Program-made: the position numbers and the translations under genes
Shown here: piece by piece, positions 41,471 to 51,247 of the stretch
Numbering within the stretch: the first letter of the stretch is position 1
Layout of the letters: each line of letters begins with the position of its first letter
Assembly: GCA_021463195.1 (NCBI GenBank)
Contig: JAJTXZ010000023.1
Coordinates: forward strand, 1-60,539
Length of the DNA stretch: 60,539 nucleotides
Direction of reading: 5' to 3'
Source of the DNA: Anaerolineae bacterium
GTDB lineage: Bacteria > Chloroflexota > Anaerolineae > UBA4142 > SHND01
Notes under the pieces: model-generated
Database searches by the model: none
The model's input: the letters and a program-made list of their open reading frames with translations, nothing else
Told to the model about the DNA's origin: nothing

Positions 41471-41728
41471 CTATTCGTCAGCAGGCGCACCCGTACAAGA
41501 CGCGAACACATCGCCACCCAAAACGGTGACGCGATTCGGCGTAAACGTTGAAAGAATGATGCTCATTAACTCATTTAGACTCGGTCCGACAACAGCTGAA
41601 TCATTAATTATTTCGTTATTGTCAAAACGAGCGCATATACCTGCTAACAAAAGCAACAAAAATTCTATCACGGCTTTTGAAAATGTCAAGACCCAAATTT
41701 TTAGATCGCCAAGATTTTTCTGATTCAT
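41471..41728 (-). CDS. Small single-pass membrane protein of unknown function
   Basis: An 85-residue frame. After MNQKNLGDLK a membrane segment follows (about residues 11-34, through VIEFLLLLLAGICA), then an AT-rich outer part with NDSAVVGPSLNELMSIILST and a short tail with one Cys (VFASCTGAPADE). A perfect hairpin with T-run terminates transcription 26 nt beyond its stop, which supports expression. Upstream, TATAAC lies close to the ATG, so the leader would be very short. Base composition is lower in GC than its neighbours. No family is recognised. Confidence 0.45.
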   Translation of the reverse strand: MNQKNLGDLKIWVLTFSKAVIEFLLLLLAGICARFDNNEIINDSAVVGPSLNELMSIILSTFTPNRVTVLGGDVFASCTGAPADE

Positions 41729-41739
41729 TCCAAAACAGT

Positions 41740-41745
41740 TATAAT
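41740..41745 (+). promoter_or_regulatory. -10 box of the glycosyltransferase operon
   Basis: A perfect TATAAT 38 nt before ATG 41784. No good -35 element. Its reverse complement gives a near-consensus box for the divergent small ORF. Confidence 0.4.
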
Positions 41746-41783
41746 GAAACGCCGCGACGCTCCCTGTCGCCAGCTGCAATCGC

Positions 41784-44699
41784 ATGTCATTATTTCGTTC
41801 AATGCCTTTGGGCGCGCTGCGCGCCTTTTTTTCCACCCCGCGCGTTTGGCTCGTCCTCATTTTGTTAATAGCGTGGGGCTTGCGGCTTTATCACCTCGAT
41901 ACGATGAGCTTGTGGTGGGACGAATCGCTATCGTGGGACCGCGCGACCAACTCGCTTGCCAACATTCTCAATAATACGATTTTAATTCAAAACATCGTGA
42001 CGCGCGACCTGCATCCGCCATTATATTTTTTGCTGTTGCATTTTTTCATCCTTGTCGTCGGGACAACCGAATTTGCGCTGCGCTTTCTCTCCGCGTTCGC
42101 GAATGAATTGACGCTGGCGTTGATGTATCCGCTCGCCGCGCGCCTGAGCAAAAATAAATTTGTCGCGTTATTGGCGGTCTTGTTCGCCGCGGTATCGCCA
42201 TTTTATGTGTGGTACGCGCAAGAGGCGCGTCCCTACGCGCTGGTGCTGTTATGGAGCGCTTTGGCGGTGTACGCGCTCTTGCGTTGGCTCGCTACCAGAC
42301 CGCGAACCTGGCGCGCGTTGCGCTCGCGTTGGTTTATCCTCTCGGGCAGCGCGATCATCCTCACGCTGTTCACGCACTATTTATCCTTTGTGCTTTTGCC
42401 GTTTTTTGCCGCCGCGCTTGCGCTCATGGACGAACCCGCGCCGTCATGGCGCGCGCGGCTCGCCTTGCCGTCAACCATTCTAGCTGCCGCGCTGTTGACC
42501 GGTTTTATCGCGATTTTAGTCATGCTGCCGCGCAGCGCCCAAGACTTGGCTTCATGGGACCAAGTGGGCGCGACGTTTGTGCCGTTCTTTATCATGCTGC
42601 GCGATGTGTGGAACTCGTTCGCGGTAGGCGTGACCGCGAATTTGGATACCGTCATCGGACTCGATTTGTTTCTCGTCGCGCTGTGGTGCGTCGGCGTCTT
42701 TTCGACGATTCGGACGCAGCCGCGCAACGTTCGCCTCGCGTTATTTTTAGCGTGTTATTTATTTTTACCCGCCGTCGTCTTGCAGCTCGGTTCGTATCTG
42801 CGCCCGCTCTATCTGAATTCGAGACATCTGATTACGACCAGTCCCGCGTTTTATATCGGTCTCGCGCTCGGCGCGCACGCGTTGGCATATAAAATCGCTC
42901 GCCGCCGCGCGCGCGCCAAGCATACAATGGGGCGCGCATTCGTATACCCCTTTGCGGTGATCGTTTTGAGCTTGCCGGCGCTCGCGGGCGCGTTTTACGC
43001 GCTCAATAATTTGTATTTTGACGCGACATACGCCAAAGACAATCATAAAGCGTGGGCGCAATTTTTACGCGAACGGCTGCGCCCTGATGATTATTTATTG
43101 CTCGTCGCGCCGCAAGCGGAAAAGATTGTGGAATATTACGCGCCGCCAGGATTGCAATGGGAATCGCTGCCGCATCTGGGCCAGACGCAGGATTGGCAAG
43201 TGTTTCTCGACCGCGAAAGCGTCTTGAACGCGTATCGCAATCACAAGCGCGTGTGGTTTCTTGAAATTCATCAGCCGGTGGGCGACCCAAAATTCGCTAT
43301 CAATCAGCTGCTGCATCGTTACGGCGAATCCGTTGACATTGTTTATTTTCCCGCGATTGCGTCGCGCATCATACTGCAGCAATTTGTGTATCACGGCGCA
43401 AGTTTGCCGCAAGACGCGCCTTTGCCCAATCCGTCCGATGTTCAATACGGCGACAGTTTGTGGCTCAAAGGTTATGACGCGCCGCGTCAGATGGAACCGG
43501 GCACGCGCGCGGCGGCGACTTTGTATTGGCGCTTGAGCGAAAAATCGCCGGACGACATTTCAGTTTCGCTGCGCGTCATAGACGCGCAAGGCAAGGTGTG
43601 GGGACAATGGGACGCGCCGCCGATTGGAAATCTGTATCCCGTTTCCAAATGGCAAGCCAAAACAATCTATGTGGACCAACACGATGTGGTCGTGGACCCC
43701 GGCGCGCCGCCCGGTACCTATACGCTTGAAATGCAAGTGTATCGCGAAGCGGGACACGCGCCGCTCGCGGCGCAACTGCGCGCGGGCGCGCCAAGCGAAT
43801 CGTTTACGCTGGGTCAATTACAAGTGACGCGCCCCGCCGCGCCGCGCGACCCCGCGTCGTTGGTCATTGACCAACATCTGAACGCGCCGTTTGGCGCTGC
43901 GGCGCGGCTCGTCGGCTATGATATTGAACCACGCGCGGCACCGGGGAACGCGGCGCCGCTCACGCTCTATTTTCAAGTGACGCGCGCCCCGGAAGAAAAT
44001 GTCGCGGGCGCCGTCGAACTCGCTCCGCCGTGGTGGCAATTTTGGAACCGCGCGCGTTCTGTTACGCCGTTTACGCTCGACCTGACGAATCGGCAAGCGG
44101 GCGATATTGTCCAAGTCAATCTCGGCGCGCGCGTGCCCGGCGACGCGGCGGCTGGCGCGTATGCGCTAACCCTGTCATTGGATGAACCCGCGTCGCAAAA
44201 TTTTTCGCTTTTCGGAAATAAAATTTATCTGACGGACGCGCAGGTGCAAGCGTTAACGCGCTCGACAAATCTGCCTGCCATCCGCCATCCGCTGACAGCG
44301 CAGTTGGGCGACAAGGTGGAATTTCTAGGTTATGATTTGGACGCGCCGCAGAATTTACAAGCCGGCGATATAGTGAAACTGAAATTGTATTGGCGCGCGC
44401 GGCAGCCGATGGATACATCGTACAAAGTGTTTACGCACCTCATTAACGCGCAGAACGAAATTTTTGGACAACAAGACCAGGCACCGCTCGGCGGCGCGCG
44501 GCCGACGACGAGTTGGGCGGCGGGCGAAATTTTTTCCGACAGTTACGAATTTCAGGTCGCGCCGAATATCGGTTCGGGCAGCTACCAACTCGAGATCGGC
44601 ATGTATGACCCAACCACCTTGACGCGTTTGCCGACGTTTGACGCAAATGGCAATTCGCTGGGCGACCGCATTGTATTTGGAGAATTGCGCGTGCCATGA
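41784..44699 (+). CDS. PMT/ArnT-like membrane glycosyltransferase with C-terminal beta domain
   Basis: A 971-residue protein. The N-terminal half has about eleven membrane helices of the GT-C mannosyltransferase type, with the first-loop catalytic region LWWDESLSWDRA and the DLHPPLYFLLLH segment. Such enzymes use polyprenyl-phosphate sugars to glycosylate proteins or lipids at the outer face of the membrane. From about residue 550 a soluble part contains repeated beta-sandwich units with motifs such as GDSLWLKGYD, RLVGYDIEP and VEFLGYDLD, possibly glycan-binding. It overlaps the next gene by 4 nt (ATGA). Acceptor unknown. Confidence 0.85.
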   Translation: MSLFRSMPLGALRAFFSTPRVWLVLILLIAWGLRLYHLDTMSLWWDESLSWDRATNSLANILNNTILIQNIVTRDLHPPLYFLLLHFFILVVGTTEFALRFLSAFANELTLALMYPLAARLSKNKFVALLAVLFAAVSPFYVWYAQEARPYALVLLWSALAVYALLRWLATRPRTWRALRSRWFILSGSAIILTLFTHYLSFVLLPFFAAALALMDEPAPSWRARLALPSTILAAALLTGFIAILVMLPRSAQDLASWDQVGATFVPFFIMLRDVWNSFAVGVTANLDTVIGLDLFLVALWCVGVFSTIRTQPRNVRLALFLACYLFLPAVVLQLGSYLRPLYLNSRHLITTSPAFYIGLALGAHALAYKIARRRARAKHTMGRAFVYPFAVIVLSLPALAGAFYALNNLYFDATYAKDNHKAWAQFLRERLRPDDYLLLVAPQAEKIVEYYAPPGLQWESLPHLGQTQDWQVFLDRESVLNAYRNHKRVWFLEIHQPVGDPKFAINQLLHRYGESVDIVYFPAIASRIILQQFVYHGASLPQDAPLPNPSDVQYGDSLWLKGYDAPRQMEPGTRAAATLYWRLSEKSPDDISVSLRVIDAQGKVWGQWDAPPIGNLYPVSKWQAKTIYVDQHDVVVDPGAPPGTYTLEMQVYREAGHAPLAAQLRAGAPSESFTLGQLQVTRPAAPRDPASLVIDQHLNAPFGAAARLVGYDIEPRAAPGNAAPLTLYFQVTRAPEENVAGAVELAPPWWQFWNRARSVTPFTLDLTNRQAGDIVQVNLGARVPGDAAAGAYALTLSLDEPASQNFSLFGNKIYLTDAQVQALTRSTNLPAIRHPLTAQLGDKVEFLGYDLDAPQNLQAGDIVKLKLYWRARQPMDTSYKVFTHLINAQNEIFGQQDQAPLGGARPTTSWAAGEIFSDSYEFQVAPNIGSGSYQLEIGMYDPTTLTRLPTFDANGNSLGDRIVFGELRVP

Positions 44700-45481
44700 C
44701 CGATTCGCCTACGCATGAAAGCGTTGTCAGTATGGCGATGCTCCCACGCGAGTATCGCGTCATGTTTGAAATCGAAGAAGATTATTGGTGGTATCGCGGC
44801 TTGCGCGTTTTGCTGCAGGGCTTGTTGGCGGCGTATGTAGCCGCCGATGGCAGCGCCAAGATTTTGGACGCGGGCTGCGGCACCGGCAAGAATTTAGAAA
44901 TTCTGGCGCAGCATGGCGACGCGTGGGGCGTGGACATTGCCCAAGAGGCGATTCAATATTGTCGGCTGCGCGGGATTCGCAATGAACGCACGTTAGTCGC
45001 TTCGTTGCTTGAACTGCCGTTTCCCGAAAAATTTTTCGATGTCGCGTTTTCGTTCGATGTGATTTGCAACATTCAACATGATGTCGCGGCGTTCCGCGAA
45101 ATTCGGCGCACATTGAAACCCGACGGTTACATAATAACGCAGCTGCCGGCGTACCGTTTTTTGTGGAGCGCGCACGATGTGGCGGTGGGGCATAAACATC
45201 GCTACATGGCGCGTGACTTGCGCGTTAAACTTGAAAGCGCGGGGTTCCGCGTCAAAAAACTGACGTACCTGAATATGACCTTGTTTCCGCTCATCGCGCT
45301 GTTGCGCTTTGCGCGTCGTCCCGCCGCGACAGGGACGCGCGCGCGTTCAGACCTCGCGCCGCTGCCGCGAACCGTCAACGCGCTGTTGGCGCGTCTCTTT
45401 AGCGCCGAAATGCGCGCGGCGCCGCAGCGGCGCTTTCCCTATGGCATTTCAATGCTAGCGGTGGCGCGTCGAATCGAATGA
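44696..45481 (+). CDS. Class I SAM-dependent methyltransferase
   Basis: A 261-residue methyltransferase. ILDAGCGTGKNLEIL is motif I of the Rossmann fold for AdoMet, followed by DVAFSFDVICNIQHD and LKPDGYIITQLPAYRF. The start overlaps the stop of the preceding glycosyltransferase; its own stop overlaps the next start (both ATGA). Likely a sugar or lipid-linked modification in the same pathway, inferred from operon position only. Confidence 0.88.
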   Translation: MTDSPTHESVVSMAMLPREYRVMFEIEEDYWWYRGLRVLLQGLLAAYVAADGSAKILDAGCGTGKNLEILAQHGDAWGVDIAQEAIQYCRLRGIRNERTLVASLLELPFPEKFFDVAFSFDVICNIQHDVAAFREIRRTLKPDGYIITQLPAYRFLWSAHDVAVGHKHRYMARDLRVKLESAGFRVKKLTYLNMTLFPLIALLRFARRPAATGTRARSDLAPLPRTVNALLARLFSAEMRAAPQRRFPYGISMLAVARRIE

Positions 45482-47385
45482 AAAGCTCACGCGTGTTGCT
45501 TGTTAGTTTGGGCGTCATCCTGCTCGCGTTCGCGCTGCGGCTGTTTCGCCTCGATTTTTTTTCGCTGCGCGGCGATGAAGCGTTCACTGTTTTATTTGTC
45601 CAAAAACCGCTCGCGCAAATGTGGCATGAAACGTTGACCGTCGAGCCGAATCCGCCGTTATTGTATTTCGCGCTGCGCGGCTGGATTGCGCTGACGGGCG
45701 ACGGCGAATTCGCGACGCGTTTTTTTTCCGCGTTCTGGGGGGTCTTGAGCGTGGCGCTGCTGTATCGTTTGGCGCGCGAAATTTTCAAACCTTGGCGCGC
45801 GGCGCGCGTGTACGCGAATGAACAGACCATCGCGCTAGCCGCCGCGTTTTTGATTGCCGTCAATCCGTATCAGATTTGGCATTCGCAAGATGTGCGCAAT
45901 TACACGTTGTGGCCCGCGTTGAGTTTGCTGGCGTTGATATTTTTTTGGCAGTGGTATCGCGGCGGCGCGTCGCCCGCTGGGCGGAACAAACGCGGGATGC
46001 TGCCGCTATTATTTTTTGTTCTCGCTGAACTCGCGGCGTTGTACGCGCATTATTACGAAGCGTTCATTTTATTGGCGTTGAATCTATTTGTGTTTGCGAC
46101 GGCGCGGCGCGACTTGAAAAAACTGGCGCAATGGCTTGGCGCGCAAATTATTTTGGCGCTTTTGTATTTGCCGTATCCGTTGCTTTTATCGAATCGGGTT
46201 TCGGCGTACGGCGAAGGCAGTGGACGTCAAGGGGTCGCGCTGTGGGAGATTGCGCGCGAAACGTTCAGCGCGTTTGTCGTGGGCGAAACGTTCAGCGCGG
46301 AATGGCGCGCGTGGTTGTGGCTTCCGTTTGCGCTGCTGGCGCTGACGAGTTTGATTTATTTATTTGCGCGCGATAAACGCCGCGGTTTGTTTTTTGCGCT
46401 GTACGCGGGGATTCCGACGCTCGCGGTGTTTGCGCTCAACACGGCGCGTCCGTTATATTTGGAGCGGTATTTGAACGGCATCGCGCCCGCGTATTATTTA
46501 TTGTTGGCGTATGGATTCGCGCAAATGCTGCGCGCGCTGGACGCGCGCGTAAAAGCGCCGAATGCGCGTCGCGTTGGCCTCGCGCTCGGCGTCGGCGCGT
46601 TGAGCGCCTTGGCGTTTTTCGGTTTGCGAAATTATTGGAGCGACCCCGCGTTCGCCAAAGCGCCCGATTGGCGTGGCTTGGCGCGTATCATTAACGCGCG
46701 CGCGCAACCGGGCGACTTGATTGCTCAAAATTTTCCTGAAATGTCTTTGTTGTATTATGACCGCAGCCAGCTGCCGCTGGGCGTGTATCCTGAAACATTT
46801 TTGCCGGACGCTAAAACCGCGCAGCAGTTGAACGCGGTAAACGCCAATTTCAAGCGCGTGTGGTTCATTCCCGCCGCGCCCGATTTTTGGGACCCGGAGC
46901 AATATGTGGAACAATGGCTCGACCGTCGCGGCGATTTGTTGAACGAGTGGCGCGTCGGCGCGCTGGATTTACGTTTATATGCGACGGCATCGCAATATTT
47001 GAATGCGATGACCAAAAGCGACGCCGTGTTTGGCGATACTTTGCGCTTGCTCGGCTATCGTATCGCAACGGAACAAAATATTCCGCAGCTCGTCTTGTAT
47101 TGGCGCGTTGTCGGCGCGCCGTCGCGCGATTTGCGTGTCCGCGTGCGCTATCAAGATGGCGCGCAATTTACGCAGGGATTGTATGAACCGAACGCGTCGG
47201 CTTATCCGACGAGTGTTTGGCACAAGAACGAAACGGTGGTCAGTCAAATCGCGTTGGAACCTGACGCGGCGCGCGCGCGCGAATGGCGCGTGAGCGTCTG
47301 CGATGTGAATGGCGAGAATTGTCTGTCGCTGCGAGCGCCGCGAAACGCGCGCGACCAAAATGAATTGCTGATTTCGCTGCCATAA
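45478..47385 (+). CDS. PMT/ArnT-like membrane glycosyltransferase
   Basis: A 635-residue GT-C enzyme. LRGDEAFT (the DE motif in the first outer loop) and EPNPPLLYFALRGW are family signatures, followed by about ten helices with IWHSQDVRNYTLW. The C-terminal part has a beta-rich domain with FGDTLRLLGYRI similar to the first glycosyltransferase. It overlaps both neighbours (4 nt and 1 nt), so the operon is tightly coupled. Donor and acceptor unknown. Confidence 0.85.
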   Translation: MKSSRVLLVSLGVILLAFALRLFRLDFFSLRGDEAFTVLFVQKPLAQMWHETLTVEPNPPLLYFALRGWIALTGDGEFATRFFSAFWGVLSVALLYRLAREIFKPWRAARVYANEQTIALAAAFLIAVNPYQIWHSQDVRNYTLWPALSLLALIFFWQWYRGGASPAGRNKRGMLPLLFFVLAELAALYAHYYEAFILLALNLFVFATARRDLKKLAQWLGAQIILALLYLPYPLLLSNRVSAYGEGSGRQGVALWEIARETFSAFVVGETFSAEWRAWLWLPFALLALTSLIYLFARDKRRGLFFALYAGIPTLAVFALNTARPLYLERYLNGIAPAYYLLLAYGFAQMLRALDARVKAPNARRVGLALGVGALSALAFFGLRNYWSDPAFAKAPDWRGLARIINARAQPGDLIAQNFPEMSLLYYDRSQLPLGVYPETFLPDAKTAQQLNAVNANFKRVWFIPAAPDFWDPEQYVEQWLDRRGDLLNEWRVGALDLRLYATASQYLNAMTKSDAVFGDTLRLLGYRIATEQNIPQLVLYWRVVGAPSRDLRVRVRYQDGAQFTQGLYEPNASAYPTSVWHKNETVVSQIALEPDAARAREWRVSVCDVNGENCLSLRAPRNARDQNELLISLP

Positions 47386-49625
47386 TGTCAAACGCGAATC
47401 TTTTATTCGCATCCGCGCCCAATGTCGCGTCGCTGCGCGCGCGCGCGTTTACGCGCGTGGATGTCGCGCTGCTGCTCGCGCTCGCCGCGCTCGTCGCGCT
47501 TTTCTTTTGGCGCATTCTCACGCCCAATCCGCTTGACCGCGCGCAATTTCCGCCCGGCGATTTCACGGACCAGTTTTACGCGTTTCGTCTGTACGAGGCG
47601 CGCGCGTTGGCGCAAGGACGCATTCCGCTGTGGTCGGAAAATTTCAACAGCGGACATCCGTTTCTCGCCGATATTCAGAGCGCGGTGTTTTATCCTATCG
47701 CGTTGGCGAATACATTGTTGAATGTCGCGCTGTTCAATTCGTTTGCGTTGTTCGCGCTGGAATTGGAAGCGCTGCTGCATTTTTATCTCGCGGGCGCGTT
47801 TATGTATTTGTTCGCGCGGCGCGTGATACAGAATCGCGTCGGCGCGTTTGTGAGCGCAATCGTTTTCGCGTTCGGCGGTTATTTGACTTCGTACCCGTCG
47901 CTGCAACTGGCGATTTTAGAGACGGCGGCGTGGTTGCCATTGGCGTTGTTTTGTATTGACAAGGCGACGGCGGAGGATGAACGTCAAAACAACGCGTTCT
48001 GGAAATGGTTGATTCTGGCGGGAATGACGCTGGGCATCGCGGCGTTGGCGGGGCATCCGCAGACCTTTTTGTTTGTGTTTGCGACGAGCGCGCTTTATTT
48101 TTTATTTCGCGTTTGGCGCGTCGCCAACGTGGAAAGCGGGCAGCGTCAAGCGCGTTTTTTGCTCCGCTTGTGCGGCGCGATTATTTTGCTCGGCGCCATC
48201 GCGTTCGGCGTCGCGGCGCTTCAGCTTGTGCCTGCGCTTGAATATCAACAACTTTCGACGCGCGAAGCGCTATCGTTCGCGGACGCGGCAAAAGGTTTTC
48301 CGACGCTCGAAATTTTGCAATTTATTTTGCCGGGGTATACCAACGCGTTCGCGTCGCCGTTGTATGTGGGCATTCTGCCGCTGTGGCTGGCGCTCTTTGC
48401 GTTACGCGGACCGCAGCGCGCTGACAACCGACAACAGAAAATTTCCGCGCCAATCTTTTGGGGACTCGTTGCGCTCGGCGCGCTGATATTGTCGTTTGGG
48501 TTTTATGTGTTCGCGTATGTGGTGTTGTATTTATTTGCGCCGGGCGCGTCATTGTTTCGGCAGCAGGAGCGGCTCGCGTTTGTCGTCAGTTTCGCGTTGG
48601 CGCTGTTGGCGGGATACGGCAGCGCGGCTTTGTTGGGCGCGTTCGATTTGAAACGCGCGCGCAAATTCTTTGCGCTGCTGCCGGCGGGCGCGGTCATCTT
48701 GCTCGCGTTGCTGTTGACCTTTTTTGTCGCGGGCGCGCAAAATCCGCAGCCGCGTTTCGCTTTTCTCGGCGACCGCGCGGGTTTGCTGTTGCTTCAATTC
48801 GCGCTGGCGAGCTTGCTCGTCGGTTTGTATTTGAGAAAGGTTTTGAACGCGCGTTGGTTCGCGGTCTTGGCGATTGGGCTCATTCTGTTTGATTTGTGGA
48901 GCGTGAACGAGCCGGCGAACAAAGGACGTGTCGAGGAGCGTTTCGCGAACATTCCGTTCGCGGAAATACTGCAAAATGATTCGGAAATTTTCCGCGTCGC
49001 GGCGGATGACCAATTATTGCCGGGCCATTTTGGCATCGCGCTGGGTTTGGAAGAAATCGGCGGGATTTCGCCTTTGCGTCTCGCGCGCTATGATAAATTG
49101 CTGCGCCTGCCGAACGCGTTCGAATGGTTGAATGTCAAATATGTTATCACCAAGCAGCCGCAAAACTTGGCGGGCGAGGTCGTAGCGCGCGATGGGGATA
49201 GCGCGCTGGTGCGCGTGACGCCGCCGAATGTGTACGCGTGGGTGACGCAAGACGCGACGCTGGAACAAGATGACGCGCGCGCGTTCGCTTGGCTCGCCGC
49301 GCGGACGCGCGCGGAAATGCCGAATTCGCAAGTGACGGTGGTCGCGCGACAGCCTGAACGCATCGCGCTCGCTGTGACGGCGCCGACAGCGGGTTATCTT
49401 GTGGTCAGCGAAAATTTTTATCCCGGTTGGCGCGCGACGGTGGATGAGCAGCCGACCGAAATTTTGCGCGCGAACTTGACGCTGCGCGCGCTGCCTGTGC
49501 GCGCGGGAACACAGCGCGTTGAAATGTGGTACGACCCATTCTCATTTAAATTGGGCGCGGCGCTTTCCGCGTTGACGTTGTTGGCGTGCGCTGGCGCGCT
49601 GTGGTATTTTGGGCGTCGCGGCTAA
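47385..49625 (+). CDS. YfhO-like membrane glycosyltransferase
   Basis: A 746-residue protein with about a dozen membrane helices and a C-terminal soluble domain. The loop GDFTDQFYAFRLYEARALAQ and ENFNSGHPFLADIQSAVFYP belong to the YfhO (DUF6044) family, implicated in glycosylation of envelope polymers such as lipoteichoic acid. The start overlaps the previous stop by 1 nt (TAATG). The C-terminal segment from GYLVVSENFYPGWRATVD has the typical beta-sandwich found in these proteins. Confidence 0.85.
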   Translation: MSNANLLFASAPNVASLRARAFTRVDVALLLALAALVALFFWRILTPNPLDRAQFPPGDFTDQFYAFRLYEARALAQGRIPLWSENFNSGHPFLADIQSAVFYPIALANTLLNVALFNSFALFALELEALLHFYLAGAFMYLFARRVIQNRVGAFVSAIVFAFGGYLTSYPSLQLAILETAAWLPLALFCIDKATAEDERQNNAFWKWLILAGMTLGIAALAGHPQTFLFVFATSALYFLFRVWRVANVESGQRQARFLLRLCGAIILLGAIAFGVAALQLVPALEYQQLSTREALSFADAAKGFPTLEILQFILPGYTNAFASPLYVGILPLWLALFALRGPQRADNRQQKISAPIFWGLVALGALILSFGFYVFAYVVLYLFAPGASLFRQQERLAFVVSFALALLAGYGSAALLGAFDLKRARKFFALLPAGAVILLALLLTFFVAGAQNPQPRFAFLGDRAGLLLLQFALASLLVGLYLRKVLNARWFAVLAIGLILFDLWSVNEPANKGRVEERFANIPFAEILQNDSEIFRVAADDQLLPGHFGIALGLEEIGGISPLRLARYDKLLRLPNAFEWLNVKYVITKQPQNLAGEVVARDGDSALVRVTPPNVYAWVTQDATLEQDDARAFAWLAARTRAEMPNSQVTVVARQPERIALAVTAPTAGYLVVSENFYPGWRATVDEQPTEILRANLTLRALPVRAGTQRVEMWYDPFSFKLGAALSALTLLACAGALWYFGRRG

Positions 49626-49674
49626 CGCGACGCGGCTCTTTTGATAGGCGATACGCGATTCACTATCTGCGCTT

Positions 49675-51126
49675 ATGCAATTAAAGTTATCGGAACGAAT
49701 TGCCGCAAATAATTTTCTCGCGCTGCTCGTCACGCTAGGGTTGGGTGTCGCGCTGGCGCTGCTGCTCGCGGCGGCGGTGTCTTTTACTTCGCCTGTCATT
49801 GTCATCGCAGGCGTCGTCGGCATTGCGGCGGGCATTGTCGTCATGACCAACATCGAGTACGGTTTGTACGCGACGCTTGGGGTGGCGATTCTGCTGCCGT
49901 TCGCGTCCATCCCCGTCAATCTCGGTTTCAATCCGACATTTTTGGATTTGGCGCTGCTCGCGCTGTTTACGATGTGGTTCGCGCGTGTTATGACGCGACA
50001 GGATGAAGATTTTCATTTTCAGTTTACGTTTCTCGGCGCGCCGCTCGCGGCGTTCATGACGCTGGCGATTTTTTCGTTTGTCATTGGCATGTCGCACGCG
50101 GGTTTGCAGCAGCAAGTTGCGCGGCAATTCGCGGAAATTTTGCTGGCGATGGCAACATATTTTTTGATTGTGAATGTGGTGCGGACGCGCGAACGTTTGA
50201 CGCGAGTGATGCGTTGGATCATTATCGCGGGCGCGGTGTCGGCGGCGTTGGGCATTCTATTTTATTTCTTGCCGCATGACTTGACGATTCGCGCGTTGTC
50301 GTTGCTGCGTTATGTGAAATATCCTGATGGTCCGGGCGTGCTGCGTTTTATCAACGACGACACCGCCGGCACGCTGCGCGCCGTGTCAACGTCGGTGGAT
50401 CCGAATGTGTTGGGTGGGCTGATGATTTTGATGGCGGGCTTGACCGCGCCCCAAGTTTTTTCCGCGCGCCCCATTTTGCCGCGTTGGTTTATTTTTACGG
50501 CGGTCGGCGCAATGTTTTTGTGTTTGGTGCTTACCTTTTCGCGCGGCGCGTTTTTGGGGTTTGGCGTTTCGCTGGCGCTGATTGCGTTGGCGAAATATCG
50601 TCGCCTCATTCCTATTCTCGCGCTCGGCATGATTATTTTTTGGTTCATGCCCATCACGCAGAATTATATTGCCCATTTGCTCGATGCGTTCGCGGGCGCG
50701 GACCGCGCGACGCAGATGCGTTTGGGCGAATACAAAGACGCGTTGGAATTGATTTCGCGGTACCCGATTTTTGGCGTGGGTTTTCTCGGTTCACCGGATT
50801 TGGACACGTATGTCGGCGTGTCATCGGTATATTTGTTGATGGCGGAACAGATGGGCCTCGTCGGCGTCGCGGCGTTTTTGCTCACGATGGGCATTTTCTT
50901 TTGGAATGCTTTGCAAGCGTGGCTGGATGGTTTGAAAAATGACGCGCTGTTATCGCCGCTGTTGCTTGGCGTGTGCGCGGCGTTGCTTGGGGCAATGATA
51001 GCGGGTATTGTGGACCATTATTTTTTTAATTTGGATTTTCCGCATTCAGTGACGCTGTTTTGGACGTATGTGGGGTTGGGGGTGACGATGATATTACTAG
51101 GGAATGCGGGCGAACGAGAGAGCTAG
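49675..51126 (+). CDS. O-antigen ligase/polymerase-like (Wzy_C) membrane protein
   Basis: A 483-residue protein with about eleven membrane helices. The signature loop TFSRGAFLGFGVSLALI and the following LGEYKDALELISRYPIFGVG belong to the Wzy_C (RfaL) family, which transfers or polymerises lipid-linked glycans. Chloroflexota usually lack LPS, so the acceptor could be a surface protein or other glycan, which is a suggestion only. It lies 49 nt after the YfhO gene, in the same operon. Confidence 0.87.
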   Translation: MQLKLSERIAANNFLALLVTLGLGVALALLLAAAVSFTSPVIVIAGVVGIAAGIVVMTNIEYGLYATLGVAILLPFASIPVNLGFNPTFLDLALLALFTMWFARVMTRQDEDFHFQFTFLGAPLAAFMTLAIFSFVIGMSHAGLQQQVARQFAEILLAMATYFLIVNVVRTRERLTRVMRWIIIAGAVSAALGILFYFLPHDLTIRALSLLRYVKYPDGPGVLRFINDDTAGTLRAVSTSVDPNVLGGLMILMAGLTAPQVFSARPILPRWFIFTAVGAMFLCLVLTFSRGAFLGFGVSLALIALAKYRRLIPILALGMIIFWFMPITQNYIAHLLDAFAGADRATQMRLGEYKDALELISRYPIFGVGFLGSPDLDTYVGVSSVYLLMAEQMGLVGVAAFLLTMGIFFWNALQAWLDGLKNDALLSPLLLGVCAALLGAMIAGIVDHYFFNLDFPHSVTLFWTYVGLGVTMILLGNAGERES

Positions 51127-51247
51127 AGTGCGAGCTGCGAACTTTCAAAAACGCAAAACTCTCGCAAGTTTGCGCATAGCGTCGTGTTTTGCCGTTGAAT
51201 TGAAATCGTTTCGGCTCTGCCGCATCTTGTGCTACCATTCTTGCGCC

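Noticed and set aside
40702-41529. Plus-strand open frame of 275 codons opposite the ABC exporter
   Set aside because: Very high in Arg, Gln, Lys and His, antisense to a complete exporter gene, no recognisable domain.
51104-51247. Upstream start of the third PMT glycosyltransferase
   Set aside because: The extra 48 codons overlap the ligase gene, lack family similarity and are Arg/Cys-rich.
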